Of a DNA stretch of 64,000 bases, positions 25,201 through 35,697 are shown piece after piece. Within the stretch, counting starts at the first letter, position 1. Every line of letters starts with the position of its first letter. The notes beneath the pieces were generated by a model. That model did not search any database. It worked only from the letters and a program-made list of their open reading frames with translations, and was not told where the DNA came from. Location of the stretch: positions 2,315,149 to 2,379,148 of the forward strand of contig JBCAML010000004.1 of NCBI GenBank assembly GCA_038503075.1, in the 5' to 3' direction. This stretch comes from Gyromitra esculenta (lineage: Eukaryota > Ascomycota > Pezizomycetes > Pezizales > Discinaceae). The position numbers and the translations under genes are program-made.

Positions 25201-28200
25201 CAGGGCTTTCTGTTCATCGGAAATCCTGTCGTAGAGTTCTAAGAACGAAACCGACGAATAAAACTCTGTTAGCCCAGCGAAGAAGGTGCCCATGCAAGCG
25301 GCGCTTAGTGGTTCGCAGCAGTGAGTTGCCAGATCTGCCGCGATATCATGGTGTCCGTAAATTGCAGCGATGATAAGACGATACATATGGTATAGATAGA
25401 TGTGGCTCATGCTTTCGCTAGCCATAATCTTCGTGAGAGCTCTACCATCACCTAACTCCTCCCCTTCGAAACAAAGTGGATCTGGATTCCCTAATCCCCG
25501 AAGATTCAGCAGAAATTGCAATGGCAAGCTTAGCCACCACATCCCAGTCTGTTGCTTGAATTTTCGAATGCTCGGCTTCGTAGTGACCATCTTAGAGTGG
25601 ATTGAGGCTAAGTTTTCACCACCAAACATTCCAAAAGTTGGTATCTCGGCCCTATTGTAAATCAGTAACTCCTCGCCTCTACAAGTCTAGTGCTAAGGAT
25701 AAAGATACGAACATAGCAAAAACTGTATAATCCACATTGAACATAGCCATCCCTGCACTAACTGCTTGATGTAAGCATCGAAGGACATCATTCATACTCT
25801 GATGAAATATTCCAATATGGCCTGCATAAACTTCATAAATTGCCGGAGCAAGTGTACAAAGTCCAGGCTCTCTTTCGATGAGACTAATGGCTAATCTTCC
25901 GAAAGCATAGCTTTTAAGAGATGCGTCTTGTGTCCCCTCATTAGATAGAATCACCCCAGTCATGAGCATGGGGTAGGCTCCAGCAGTTGAAACTCCAAAT
26001 TCCAAGCTTATGGCCACGCTCGTGAAGCATACTGATTGGAGCAGCGCGGGTCGACTCATATATACCGGTAACAGCATTCTCGAGATGAGCTCCTGGAGAA
26101 GTATAAGATTTTCGTCCTTCAACTCAGGCAGCTTCTCAATAGCTTTTATTTGGGCTACATCCATAAGAATCCTCGGTTTCATCATGTTGGCATGGACCTT
26201 GGCCTCCTCATCGTCTAGTGGTACTTCCCAGTTAAGAACGCTTAATCCTAAGAGTCCGGTTTCGATCGACTCATTCAGTTTTCCCTGTACAAGAAGACAA
26301 CTCATTTTGTGGATTAAACACCTAATTTTTTCCCGGGGTTTGGTACACCTTGGCAAGATCTTATCCCCAAGGGTGATAGAATCTTCGTACTTGTTCTGTG
26401 CGAAGTAACCTTCCATCAAAGATAAGTTGATCTCCAGCGCTAGCTCGTCCATTTCTAAAAATGTCTGTGCTTGCCCAGTTGGTCCTTGGGGTGGCTCCAA
26501 ACCGATACTAAATCTTTTTTTCAATTTCATTCCCCCTTCAGCCAGTTCCTCTTCAATCTCCTCATAATCATCCAACAGCTTTTTCGCAACCAAAAAGTAG
26601 TTCAAAGCTGCATCAAATGCTGTAGCAGCAATTGCTTTCTTACCAACCCTAAGGTTCAGTTCCATAAGTGTGCGCCGCTCCGCTTTCTCTAATGGGGATA
26701 ACCAGTGGTTTAGGTGATTCACAATCTCGTATAGCATGTTTTCCAGTTCTTCGTCTGGCACCCTCTCCAGCAGCCTAATCCCAATCATCCTATGAACTCC
26801 ACGTCTTTCGCTTCCAGGAATCAATGAATAAGCTGCCTGTTGTACCCTGTCGTGTAAAAATCTATACGTAACTTCGTCGTCTTGCTCCGATGGCGATGGC
26901 GAAAATCTAGGAGGGAAGTAGGACTCTCCATCCAATCTGTATGGGGTGCATATTGGTCCGTCTCCAGTATTATCTTGCTCTCCTTCTCTGCCTAAGGCTA
27001 GTGGAATTTTGTAGTTTCCACTAGTGGGTAACAACAGACCAGCGTCCAGAGCCCCCCAAAGATCAACAGCCGTTTCCTCCGGTTTCTTTCCCGCTGCCAC
27101 TGCCAATGACTGCAAAGACACTTTATCTGTCCCCATGCACGCTGCCAACACCATCGCAGTCCTAGTCGCGTCACTCAACTTGAGCATCTGCTTTACTAGT
27201 AAATCCACCACAGTAGGTGGTAGGTCCTCCGCCTCGATGCTTGCCAGGTTGAATCTCCATTGCCCGCCACCCTTCCCTCCGAAATCAAAGGTGATATACC
27301 CGCCTCTGTTTAAACTTCTCAGAAGTTGCATGACAAAAAATGCGTTTCCGTGAGTTTTCGCGTAAACCAACTCTACGAGGGTCTGCATTTCTGGATCATC
27401 GTTGAGTTTGCCGGAATTTGGATCTCGATGAAGGGTATCCCCGATAATTTTGCGCACGGAATCCTGAGTCAGTGGTCCCAGTTCGATGTCGACAACTTCA
27501 ACGCCAGCGTTTTCTTGAAGGTAATCTAGCATCGGTGGTAATGGGTGGTTTTCGTCAATTTCATTATCTCTATAAGTACCGATAAGTAATAAACCTATAC
27601 CCCTTGGGGAAATTGCATAAGCAAGCCCTTCGGTCAGCGAACCAAATCTTAAAAACCTAACATAAATTGAAACGGTATCAAACCCCATGCTCCACGTTTC
27701 TTCCGATCCTTTACAGTCCATTTGCTTTTCGATGTTGGTTCTCCGCTGAATGCTCCTTCGGCACCTGTTCTCCATTCTCTCATTCTTCTGTTCGCCTCGT
27801 CTGCTATCCCCACTATCAAACTTAATTCGCTCTGGGAACACCACTGTAGATCATCCAAAAACAGCACCAATCCTTTCCTCCCAAAAACTGCTAAAAACCG
27901 GCCGATAACCTCTCGGAATCGATTCTCCCTCTCCGATGGACCTAGGCTCGCTAGAGGTTCGATTTTGAAGTCTGCGCCCAACAGTATTTTTAATTCAGGG
28001 ATGACATCCACCAATACTGCAGCATCTCCATCTAAAGCCTTAATCGTATCTGTTCGCCACCTTGAGAGGCTCTGTTGAGACTCAGAAAGGACTTGTCGGA
28101 CAAGATCTTGCAACGCCTGAACCAATGTAAAGAAACTGAACCCCCGCTTGTACTGATCGAACTTCCCTGCAGTAAAATATCCCCTATTCTCTGCTACTGG

Positions 28201-30036
28201 TCGTTGGATTTCATTGACAAGTCGCGATTTTCCAACTCCAGAGCCACCCCTTACTACGACCATACTACAACCCTGGATCGAACACTTCTCGTAGGTACTC
28301 TTCAATTTCGCCACTGCCTCTTCCCTACCGTACAATTTCTCGGTGATAACGAACTGGCTCGTCGTGTCCAACTCCCCAACCCTCATCCCCTCCAAACTTC
28401 GCCCTTCATTCATTCTCCTAATCAACGTATCAAGATCCGCTTTGAGCCCAGAGGCAATCTGATACCTATCTTCTGCATTCTTCTGCAGCAATTTCATGAT
28501 CACCGCCGACACCGCGTGTGGAATCGATGCGTTCATTTCCGTCGGCGGTACTGGCTGTTGCGCGATATGCTGATGTATCAACTCTAACGGATCTGTGCTC
28601 CGGAACGGTAGAAATCCCACAACAAGTTCGTAAAGTGCCACCCCCAGTGAGTAGAAATCAGCCCGGTAGTCGATAGACCGGTTCATCCTTCCAGTACACT
28701 CCGGCGCAATATATTGCAGCGGCGCGGGATTTTGTCCTCTCAACATCGACCCATCTGTTCCTCTCCCAGGATCCTCCCGCTCTAACCTGGATGCTAGATG
28801 CCAGCCGCCGAGTTTCCCCATGATTGAAGTCGCGGCCGATTGTGGTCTCGATGATGGTAAAGTCTTGTTGGGCGGAGCTTTAACAACAATGATGGAAAAA
28901 GTATTTACATTGTTGTGAGTAATTCCAGATCTGTGGGCTACTGAGAGGACATGTACCACGTTTGAAAATACGGAAAGTATTTTGATTAGATCTGATTGTG
29001 TCCGGGGCTTTGCAACTGGACGTGAAGGGCTTCTCATTCCTTCGGAATAGATCTCAAGAGTTAAAGGGTTATCGGGTAAAAACATCTCTCTTACTGTAAT
29101 GTGGTCCGGCTCGTCGCAATATACAAGAGCCATACCACCCTCTGGAAGATATTCCCAAGCATATGGTCGGATAATCATTGGGAGAGACGTGAGGGCGTGT
29201 GTAGTATTGGAAGAATGTGTGGGAAATGATGACTGTCGAATTTCTGGGCCGCCTCCCCCCCCTGCTCCGCCTGCTCCAACTGAAGAAGATTGTGAGTGAA
29301 GAGATGATCGGGAGGAATTATTAGGAGGACCCTGTGAAAGCATCTTCCATTCATGGCGAAGGCGAGCAAGAGTATCAAGGTGGTTTACTGCGCATAGTTT
29401 TAGCACTACTGGCTTACTAGTGCTTAAACATTTTGCTCTATAGACTTGGATATGATTCTACATATCATTCACGAGCTCTGATCAGTTTTCATTACTCTCT
29501 CTTTCGCTCGACGCACAATATGGGGAAACACATACAATAGTGTAAACTACCCTCAAATCACCGTACCCTGGGACGTGGGGCACATTCGGGCTCGCAAAAT
29601 TTCCTCCTTCCATTTCGTGGTCTGATGTATCTCCTTTGACCGTATCTCGATCTCCTATTGTTGCGGTGCCAGAAGCGCTACTGCGCCCGCTTTCGACTTG
29701 CTCGATTCCTTCCATCGCTTCTCCGGAAACAATCAACCCAAAGGGTGCGGCCACGCCAGAAGCAGAGTTTACGCTACCGGCGAACATCTGTGCAACGAGC
29801 AACGACGATGCGGCAGCGTTTGCATTTAGACCCAATCCCGAACCCGAATTACCTGATCCTGACCCTGGAGATGTTACAAGCGGGGCCACGACACGTTCTG
29901 GTAACGTTGTTCCTTGTGGCATCGTTGGAGCTCGAGAAATTCGTGGTGAAGCAGACGGAATTGCTTGAGTTTCTGAAGATGTGAATAAGGCGTTTCCGTG
30001 GCGCGATCCATAAGATGAAGATGAGCCGGCAGGCAT
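22213..30036 (-). CDS. Hybrid histidine kinase, pseudokinase-AAA-GAF-HK-REC (Chk1/Mak2/Mak3-like, group X type)
   Basis: Two-component sensor that autophosphorylates on His and passes phosphate to its receiver, then to Ypd1 and Skn7/Ssk1-type regulators; relatives Chk1 (Candida) and Mak2/Mak3 (fission yeast) act in peroxide or quorum signalling (family knowledge). Minus exons: 30036-29551, 29412-27684, 27594-25713, 25651-24849, 24779-23928, 23865-23274, 23206-22525, 22455-22213; 2,422 residues. Domains: Ser-rich start (1-162); kinase-like domain (~165-500); AAA/NTPase with GGSGVGKSR (~549) and [10 protein letters not shown] (~677); long helical region; GAF (~1725-1890); H-box MSHEIRTPFN with His1915; ATPase with [23 protein letters not shown] and [11 protein letters not shown]; receiver (~2295-2415) with LLAEDN, Asp2347 in ILMD and Lys2400. 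The kinase domain reads [10 protein letters not shown] where HRDxxxxN is expected and has no DFG, so it is probably inactive. No PAS or transmembrane segment seen. Confidence 0.93.
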
Positions 30037-31787
30037 GTATTTTCCAAGGTGGTGTTATTTATGGCCGGTCGAAAGGATTTATACGAGAACGCTCACTTGC
30101 AGCAATAGAGGGGTATTACCTCCTATCCGTTTAATCCTTGAAAATAAATCGTCCAAGGATAAACTGCTTTTTCTTTTCTTGTCTGGTTGCAATTAGGTTT
30201 CGTGTGCGGATAGCTATCTAGGCATCCTCCTGCGCTCCAGACCAGACCCGTCTACCCCTGCCGTTCCACCAAAAGGTCTCTAAATGTTCTCCACGGATTC
30301 GAATCAACGAAACTTCTGAGGTTTGTTTGCTGGGTTGAGCTAAGATTGCTGATGTATTTTCGGTCGTGGGGTATCGCACGTGATCGCCTTCACGACTGCG
30401 AAGTTGAGAAAACTAGAGATTCGCACAAAAAGCAAGAGTGTACCTATCGTTAAACTTAACTATTAGCCCTAGCTAGATAGACTGAGCATTCCGGTAGAGA
30501 TGATCTGAACACACCCGCGGATATTGTATGTCTTTGGGCTCGGGGTGAAAGCGACAGAAGTAAACGATGCGGGGAGGTTTCGACACAGTGGTCGAGATGG
30601 GATGTGCAGGTGCACGACGATCACCAAGCTTAATCCAGTTGTGGCGATAACAACTCAAAATACTGGCGACGGAGGACACTCTATGGAGTAGCGGTGGCTA
30701 GTATCCTCAAGTTCCTTCCGATCAGAGCAAGAGCAAGATGAACCACTCGCCAACAGGTGGTTGGAGTATTAACCCTCAGATTGATTACAAGTGAAGTCGA
30801 GAAACAGGTTCCTCTTCTCACGAGATCGCTCAACTGCACGTTTGTCCGTATGATACCCACGCCGAGTATGGGGTGGGGGAGATGACAGGGGATGTGATGT
30901 GAGAAAAACGCACCAACGCAAGGGCCACCGGATCGGGGTTTTGGTGTCTTGCTTCAATATATGCTTTCAGAATAACTGGGTATCACCAGAGCTCAATTTC
31001 GATGTTCAGTATCTGCTATCCGACAGTTGCAAATATCTGGATCATTTGGCCAAATTCCACTATAGCAAATGCAACGTTCCATTGCTTTTGCAAAATATTG
31101 ATAGACGTTGGGAGCGAATCTCAGGGACGAATGCCAGGATTAAACCAAAAAAAGCGATACAGCAGCACCATGTGCCCCTTCTCCGCTTCCCGCGAATACC
31201 CACATGTCTCCCAGCATCGTCTTTAAAATCGAACTGAAGAATTCAAGATCCAAGTTTCCTACTTTGTTTGTTAGTTTTCTACATATATCAAGGGCCTATA
31301 ATAAATAAACTAATCCCCTCCTCCTCCTCGACACAGCTGGAAGATGTTCGTTTGGCACCCAAAGACAGTACCACCCAAACATGCACAGAGGAAGGATCGA
31401 GATTTTCTTTAGGGATCGGCCCTACGGAAAGCTACTAGCTATTCAAACGTTTGGGCAGCCTTGTCTGGCTAGCCTCAAACTTGGTGACCTCTTTTCCCTT
31501 TCCTTCTCTAGGACACCCAGACCCGCAAAAAGCAGAGCCAAATGCTCTCCATCCCTAGATATAAACTGCCTGAAATGTTGTCTGCGATAACGGAAGCCCC
31601 TACGACCCGCCTTGCGAAGTCCACAGCTTTGTGTGTGGTGCCTGCACCACATCATCAACCCCTAGGAATTTTTCAAGGAACATGGAGTCATTTTTGGTGA
31701 AACCGCATAGTGACGTCACAGCCAGCAAGCAATCCCCTTACCCGCTCGTGGCTGAAAGGTGGGATCTATGGTGCGACACTACTTCTA

Positions 31788-31898
31788 CTAGGAGAATAAC
31801 CTGGAAAAACGGGGTGTGTGGCTTTGTATGCTATGGAACCGTGCTTGATGCTATTGGTATTAAAGCCACGCACCCCTGTTTCCAGGTTCCTCTCCAGG
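31788..31898. mobile_element. Short palindromic MITE-like element, ~37-bp inverted ends
   Basis: 111 bp. The left end CTAGGAGAATAACCTGG pairs with the inverted right end CCTGGAGAGGAACCTGG and continues through GGGGTGYGTGGCTTT, about 33 of 38 positions matching with one indel. TA flanks lie at 31786-31787 and 31899-31900. Nearly the whole unit could fold back on itself. Confidence 0.7.
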
Positions 31899-31940
31899 TA
31901 GGCAAGTAACTACCGTGCCCCCTCAAACGAGGACACATTA

Positions 31941-32209
31941 GAGTGTTTTGGCCACACCGGATTCTCAAATTTCGAGCTCAAAATTTGAGTTCTTGGCTGC
32001 GCTGAAGATCGATTTAAAAAGGTATGGCTCGAGAGCTTGCACCTTTCCCGGGGAACAATCTGCGCGAAAGCCACCGAGAATTGTGTGGGAGCCACAGGAT
32101 CAACTTGATTAGCAGTGGGGACCTATACCCCTAACAGACTAGCTACGCGGCTGCCAAGAACTCAAATTTTGAGCTCGAAATTTGAGAATCCGGTGTGGCC
32201 AAAACACTC
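31941..32209. mobile_element. MITE-like element with 57-bp perfect inverted ends
   Basis: 269 bp. The arms 31941-31997 and 32153-32209 are identical inverted copies beginning GAGTGTTTTGGCCACACCGG, flanked by TA on both sides (31939-31940, 32210-32211). The arm itself contains an inner inverted repeat (CTCAAATTT...AAATTTGAG). No coding capacity. Perfect arms suggest a young insertion. Confidence 0.85.
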
Positions 32210-33679
32210 TATTGAGTACAATAGTTGATTGGAATCTTTGAAGATAACTGCAGATGTTACGAAGCGAAAGGAAAAAGGAAAAACATCTCGCAGATCCTTC
32301 GCTTGGGCCTCTAGCGGCGATAAATTAAATCTATGAAATAACCCAAGCGGAACCTTGAAGAATTTCATTCTGCTCCGCACTTGAGATCGAGGAACGAACC
32401 CAGTAATCACCAACCGTGCATCCACAACCACTATTTTTGTTGTGGCAGTAATAACGGAGGTCGTTAGGAAGGTCCTCAACCGATAGGTACGTACCCTCTA
32501 ACCCACACAGGCAGGCGGTAGAAAATTTCTCCCACGGGCAAGCTTCATCAAGACTGACCCTTTACCCAGGTTGCCCAGTGATGGAGTTCGGATAGATGTT
32601 GTTTATCCTGATACCCAATTTATCGAAGAAAGAACCCCCTGGACCTGATCTCCATGGGAATTTGGGATCGAAAAGCCCTAGCAATGCGAAATTCTGGTTT
32701 TCTTCCGTGGCGCTCTGTTGGTTTTTCGTCTTCCAGCTCCCTCCCTGCTGACGAATTTGACTTTGTCTCTACCTATCACATCTTCTGTGTGACTTGACAT
32801 CTCGATGCGTATTCGCACACACGGAAGATCCCACCTCAGCACTGTTGGCTTGCACCAAGTAACTGCAGCCGCAAGATCAAAATCAAACCTGTTACCTGTC
32901 CTTTTATTGGTGGTAGATATCTAGAGTACATGTATCGCTACGGGCTTCCCGCGGAGCGCTCGGGTACCTGCTCCTGCTGCAGGTTAGCGTGAGGAAAAAG
33001 ATCAACTAGAGTACATATTAAGCCACCCTAGCTCCCTACTCGGCAGTGGGACATATGTTGATAGCTTAAGAGCTCACAGAAGCTCCGATTTAGTGCCTTG
33101 AGGCCGTGATGCTTTGCCCAAACTCTTTAAACTACAGTGCCGTTAACAGTTAGCAATAGATTTATGTCATAGCGTACGGTTGGCCCAGGCTGGCGTTCCA
33201 CTTTAACAGCTAGGTGTAATACGGTACCAACGGAGGGGAATTCCAGCGAATCAGAGGGTCTAGACGGATATGTTCTCCCGTAATACGGTTAGCTCCATGT
33301 TAAAGACACTCGGCGGCTAAACCATTTCATGAATGATCACTCGATAGCTTTGGTAAGCAGGTTGCTCCCAGGAACGGGAAAAGGTTGTTGGAGATCATAA
33401 CTTGATGGAAGAGATCCCCATGAGTGCATCGTGCAAGTGAGGGAAGAGAGAGATATGCATACAAGAAGTCAGTACATCCCGTAGTGATCATGGGTTATCA
33501 TTCGTAGTTTGCTGACATTAATAGTTCATCAAGAACCATACCCTTTACAGTCATGGATAGGGTTAAGGTTAGTCTAGGGGTATGGTCATGGGATTGTGGC
33601 CACCCTCGCTTCTTGGCAGGAACACACATGCGTTATAATTGTTCGATCAATAACATAAGATCACTAATATCGAGTGCTA

Positions 33680-33832
33680 CGGTGTACGGCAAGGGAGATG
33701 GAGAAACCAGGGCCTACTGACAGGGCTCTGTGGCCAATCCAAATGCTAGAACCTTCCTCAAAAACCCTAGGGAGCCAATAGCAGTCCTAAATCTTGAGTC
33801 TCATGTTTCTCGATCTTTTTTACCGCGCACTG
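33680..33832. mobile_element. 153-bp MITE family member, copy 1
   Basis: Direct-orientation relative of 34776-34928, of identical length. The ends are degenerate inverted repeats (CGGTGTACGGCAAG... and, inverted, CAGTGCGCGGTAAAAAAGAT) flanked by TA (33678-33679, 33833-33834). The interior shares AGGGCCTACTGA, GAGCCAATA and other blocks with copy 2. Confidence 0.8.
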
Positions 33833-34418
33833 TAGAAATATGAATAAGTTTAGAAATCGGTAATCCCTCAATATAGGTCCGTTATGATTAAGTTGTCATC
33901 CCTTAAGCTTGTCAGGAAAACCACAAATTATTTAGTCTTGATCAAATGCTCCGATAAGTGGATAGCTGTGTGATTAAAAGAAGTGTCGCTGCTGTTATTC
34001 TGAATCATGACCATAGTAAGTCGATAATTCATGAGTCTGCTTCGGATCCCCTTGAAATTTCTGTGTACAGTCTCGTTAGAAAAGTCTTGGCACTCCTCGT
34101 CTCAGTTAAGCACGACTGTCGACAGATTGAGACTATAATTTTTGTAGAAGATAGTTATGTGAGGTAGTTAGACGCTATTCAGCATCTGAGGATCTCCATA
34201 GTTTTCTACCCTTTTGAATTACTGTTTTCTAGTTCGATTCGTAGCTATTTAGTTTATTATCAACGATTAGTAGGGTGCCAGGATTTTGCGAACGTGACTG
34301 TACACAGAGGGCCATTGCCGAGGGAAGTGCCGCGTTTGCGCAAGCGTCCAGGTGTTGAGATATTGTCCCCCCACTTTAGCTCTCGTACCCCTTTACCTAG
34401 AAAAACGCGACTGCTGTA

Positions 34419-34764
34419 TAGTCGTTCACGGGGTGATAGTGAATACCGTAGTATTTGGTGAAATTCGTTCCGGCGCTAGTGGGTAAGACATGCATATAAT
34501 CTGTTAATACTCTACGTTTATGATGCCGCTGGGGGGTTTTTGGCGGAAAATCATGGAGAATTAACACGTCCTATGCATGTCTTACCTACTAGCGCCGGAA
34601 CGAATTTCACCAAATACTATGGTACAGGATGTTGACGAACAGGGTTTTCTGTGAGAAAGAAAATTGCCAAGCCGCGGATCTGGGCGGAAACTTCTAGTAT
34701 TTTATTGGCCTAAATCCCCCTGTTCGTCAACACCCAGTGTTCGCTATCATCCCGTGAACGACTG
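34419..34764. mobile_element. MITE-like element interrupted by a second MITE
   Basis: The outer ends are inverted copies (left TAGTCGTTCACGGGGTGATA; right, inverted, CAGTCGTTCACGGGATGATA) flanked by TA at 34417-34418 and 34765-34766. Further in, TGTTGACGAACAGGG on the left (about 34629) pairs with CCCTGTTCGTCAACA on the right (about 34720-34735). On the left arm these two blocks are separated by the element at 34451-34617; on the right they are adjacent. Without the inner element the unit would be about 177 bp. CAGT-type ends and the TA duplication suggest a Tc1/mariner-pogo derivative. Confidence 0.8.
34451..34617. mobile_element. MITE-like element nested in the left arm of another
   Basis: 167 bp. 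Inverted ends of 46 bp (34451-34496 and 34572-34617) begin GTATTTGGTGAAATTCGTTC and differ at one position (G/A). TA flanks lie at 34449-34450 and 34618-34619. It sits within the left inverted repeat of 34419-34764, so it inserted later. Confidence 0.85.
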
Positions 34765-34775
34765 TATAGTACATA

Positions 34776-34928
34776 CAGCGTACGGCAAAAAAGATCGAGA
34801 AGCTAGGGCCTACTGATAGGGCCTTGTAGCCAATCCAACTGCTAGAATATTCCTTGAAAACTCTGGGGAGCCAATAACAGCTCCAAATCCCAAGTCTCAC
34901 GTTTCTCAATCTTTTTGGCCATACGCTG
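34776..34928. mobile_element. 153-bp MITE family member, copy 2
   Basis: The ends are inverted copies (left CAGCGTACGGCAAAAAAGAT; right, inverted, CAGCGTATGGCCAAAAAGAT) with TA flanks at 34774-34775 and 34929-34930. Same length and interior as 33680-33832. It starts about 10 bp after the previous element ends. Confidence 0.85.
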
Positions 34929-35190
34929 TACACGTAAGCACATACATTGTAACCAATTTTTTAGATGCCGATTGCATTGGCTTGATCCAGTGCTACTACC
35001 CAGTAATAGTTTAATTAGCCGTAAAACGAAGGAAAAGCAGGGCTTGAACTTAATCCCTCGTGATAACCTTAGTCCTGCTGCCGAAAAAGACGCCGTGAAT
35101 ATGTCTTGAGGGCTATCCCGCTACACACCTAAAAATAAAATTATTCACAAACCATCACTCGTTTCCAGCAACTGAAACTTGTTGGGATAT

Positions 35191-35210
35191 TAGATAGATA
35201 GATAGATAGA
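35191..35210. repeat. (TAGA)n microsatellite
   Basis: Five TAGA units. A short direct repeat TGTTGGGATATTA occurs on both sides of the run. Confidence 0.85.
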
Positions 35211-35284
35211 TTAATCATACACGCATGTTGGGATATTAGGTACGAATAAGACCGATTGTTTATACTGCTTGCTTCTCTAGAGGT

Positions 35285-35422
35285 TGGCAGTGCTCCCCGT
35301 CTATATACTTAGCAATACCTTTCCAGAACCCTGGATGCCCATATACTCAGGCCCGTGTCTCTCACTAATTTAGGCCCCCAAAGCAATGCCCGAAGGGCTC
35401 CGCATTAGGAAGCTTCTCCAAC
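35285..35422. repeat. Dispersed degenerate repeat, copy 2
   Basis: Aligns by eye with 12214-12352 in the same orientation over ~138 bp, with many substitutions. The minus-strand reading has in-frame stops. Origin unknown. Confidence 0.6.
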
Positions 35423-35697
35423 AAAACCACTATCTAAGCCAATAAGTACATGTGCATGTGGTTTAGGAGAAATAAATAGCCAGTTCACTCTCTGTCGGGC
35501 TTTAAATTCTGCTGCCTCTTTTAGCTCTTTCCCCCTGATTTTTTTACTTTTTTTTACCTGGTAGAACTCTTCATCTTCTGAACAATAGAGATAGTATGAG
35601 TCCCTTTCGTTCTGTCAGGGTTTAATATTAAATACAAACAGAGCAACCTTAAATACACGCGTACCTTATCCATTCTAAAGCATTTGCATTGTAAAAT

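Larger units (their letters stand above)
30037..35697. other. 5.7-kb gene desert rich in miniature inverted-repeat elements
   Basis: Between the divergent side of the histidine kinase and the 3' end of the MFS gene. Six elements with inverted ends and TA flanks are listed separately (31788-31898, 31941-32209, 33680-33832, 34419-34764 with 34451-34617 inside it, 34776-34928), along with one dispersed repeat copy (35285-35422) and a (TAGA)n run at 35191-35210. 30040-31780 holds only short open frames that I cannot support. No tRNA cloverleaf was found. Confidence 0.7.

Noticed and set aside
31002..31237. Plus-strand frames upstream of the MITE cluster
   Set aside because: Short, overlapping in two frames and without family resemblance.
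32340..32480. tRNA-like GGGTTCG on the minus strand
   Set aside because: The would-be T-stem does not pair and no anticodon arm or acceptor stem can be drawn.
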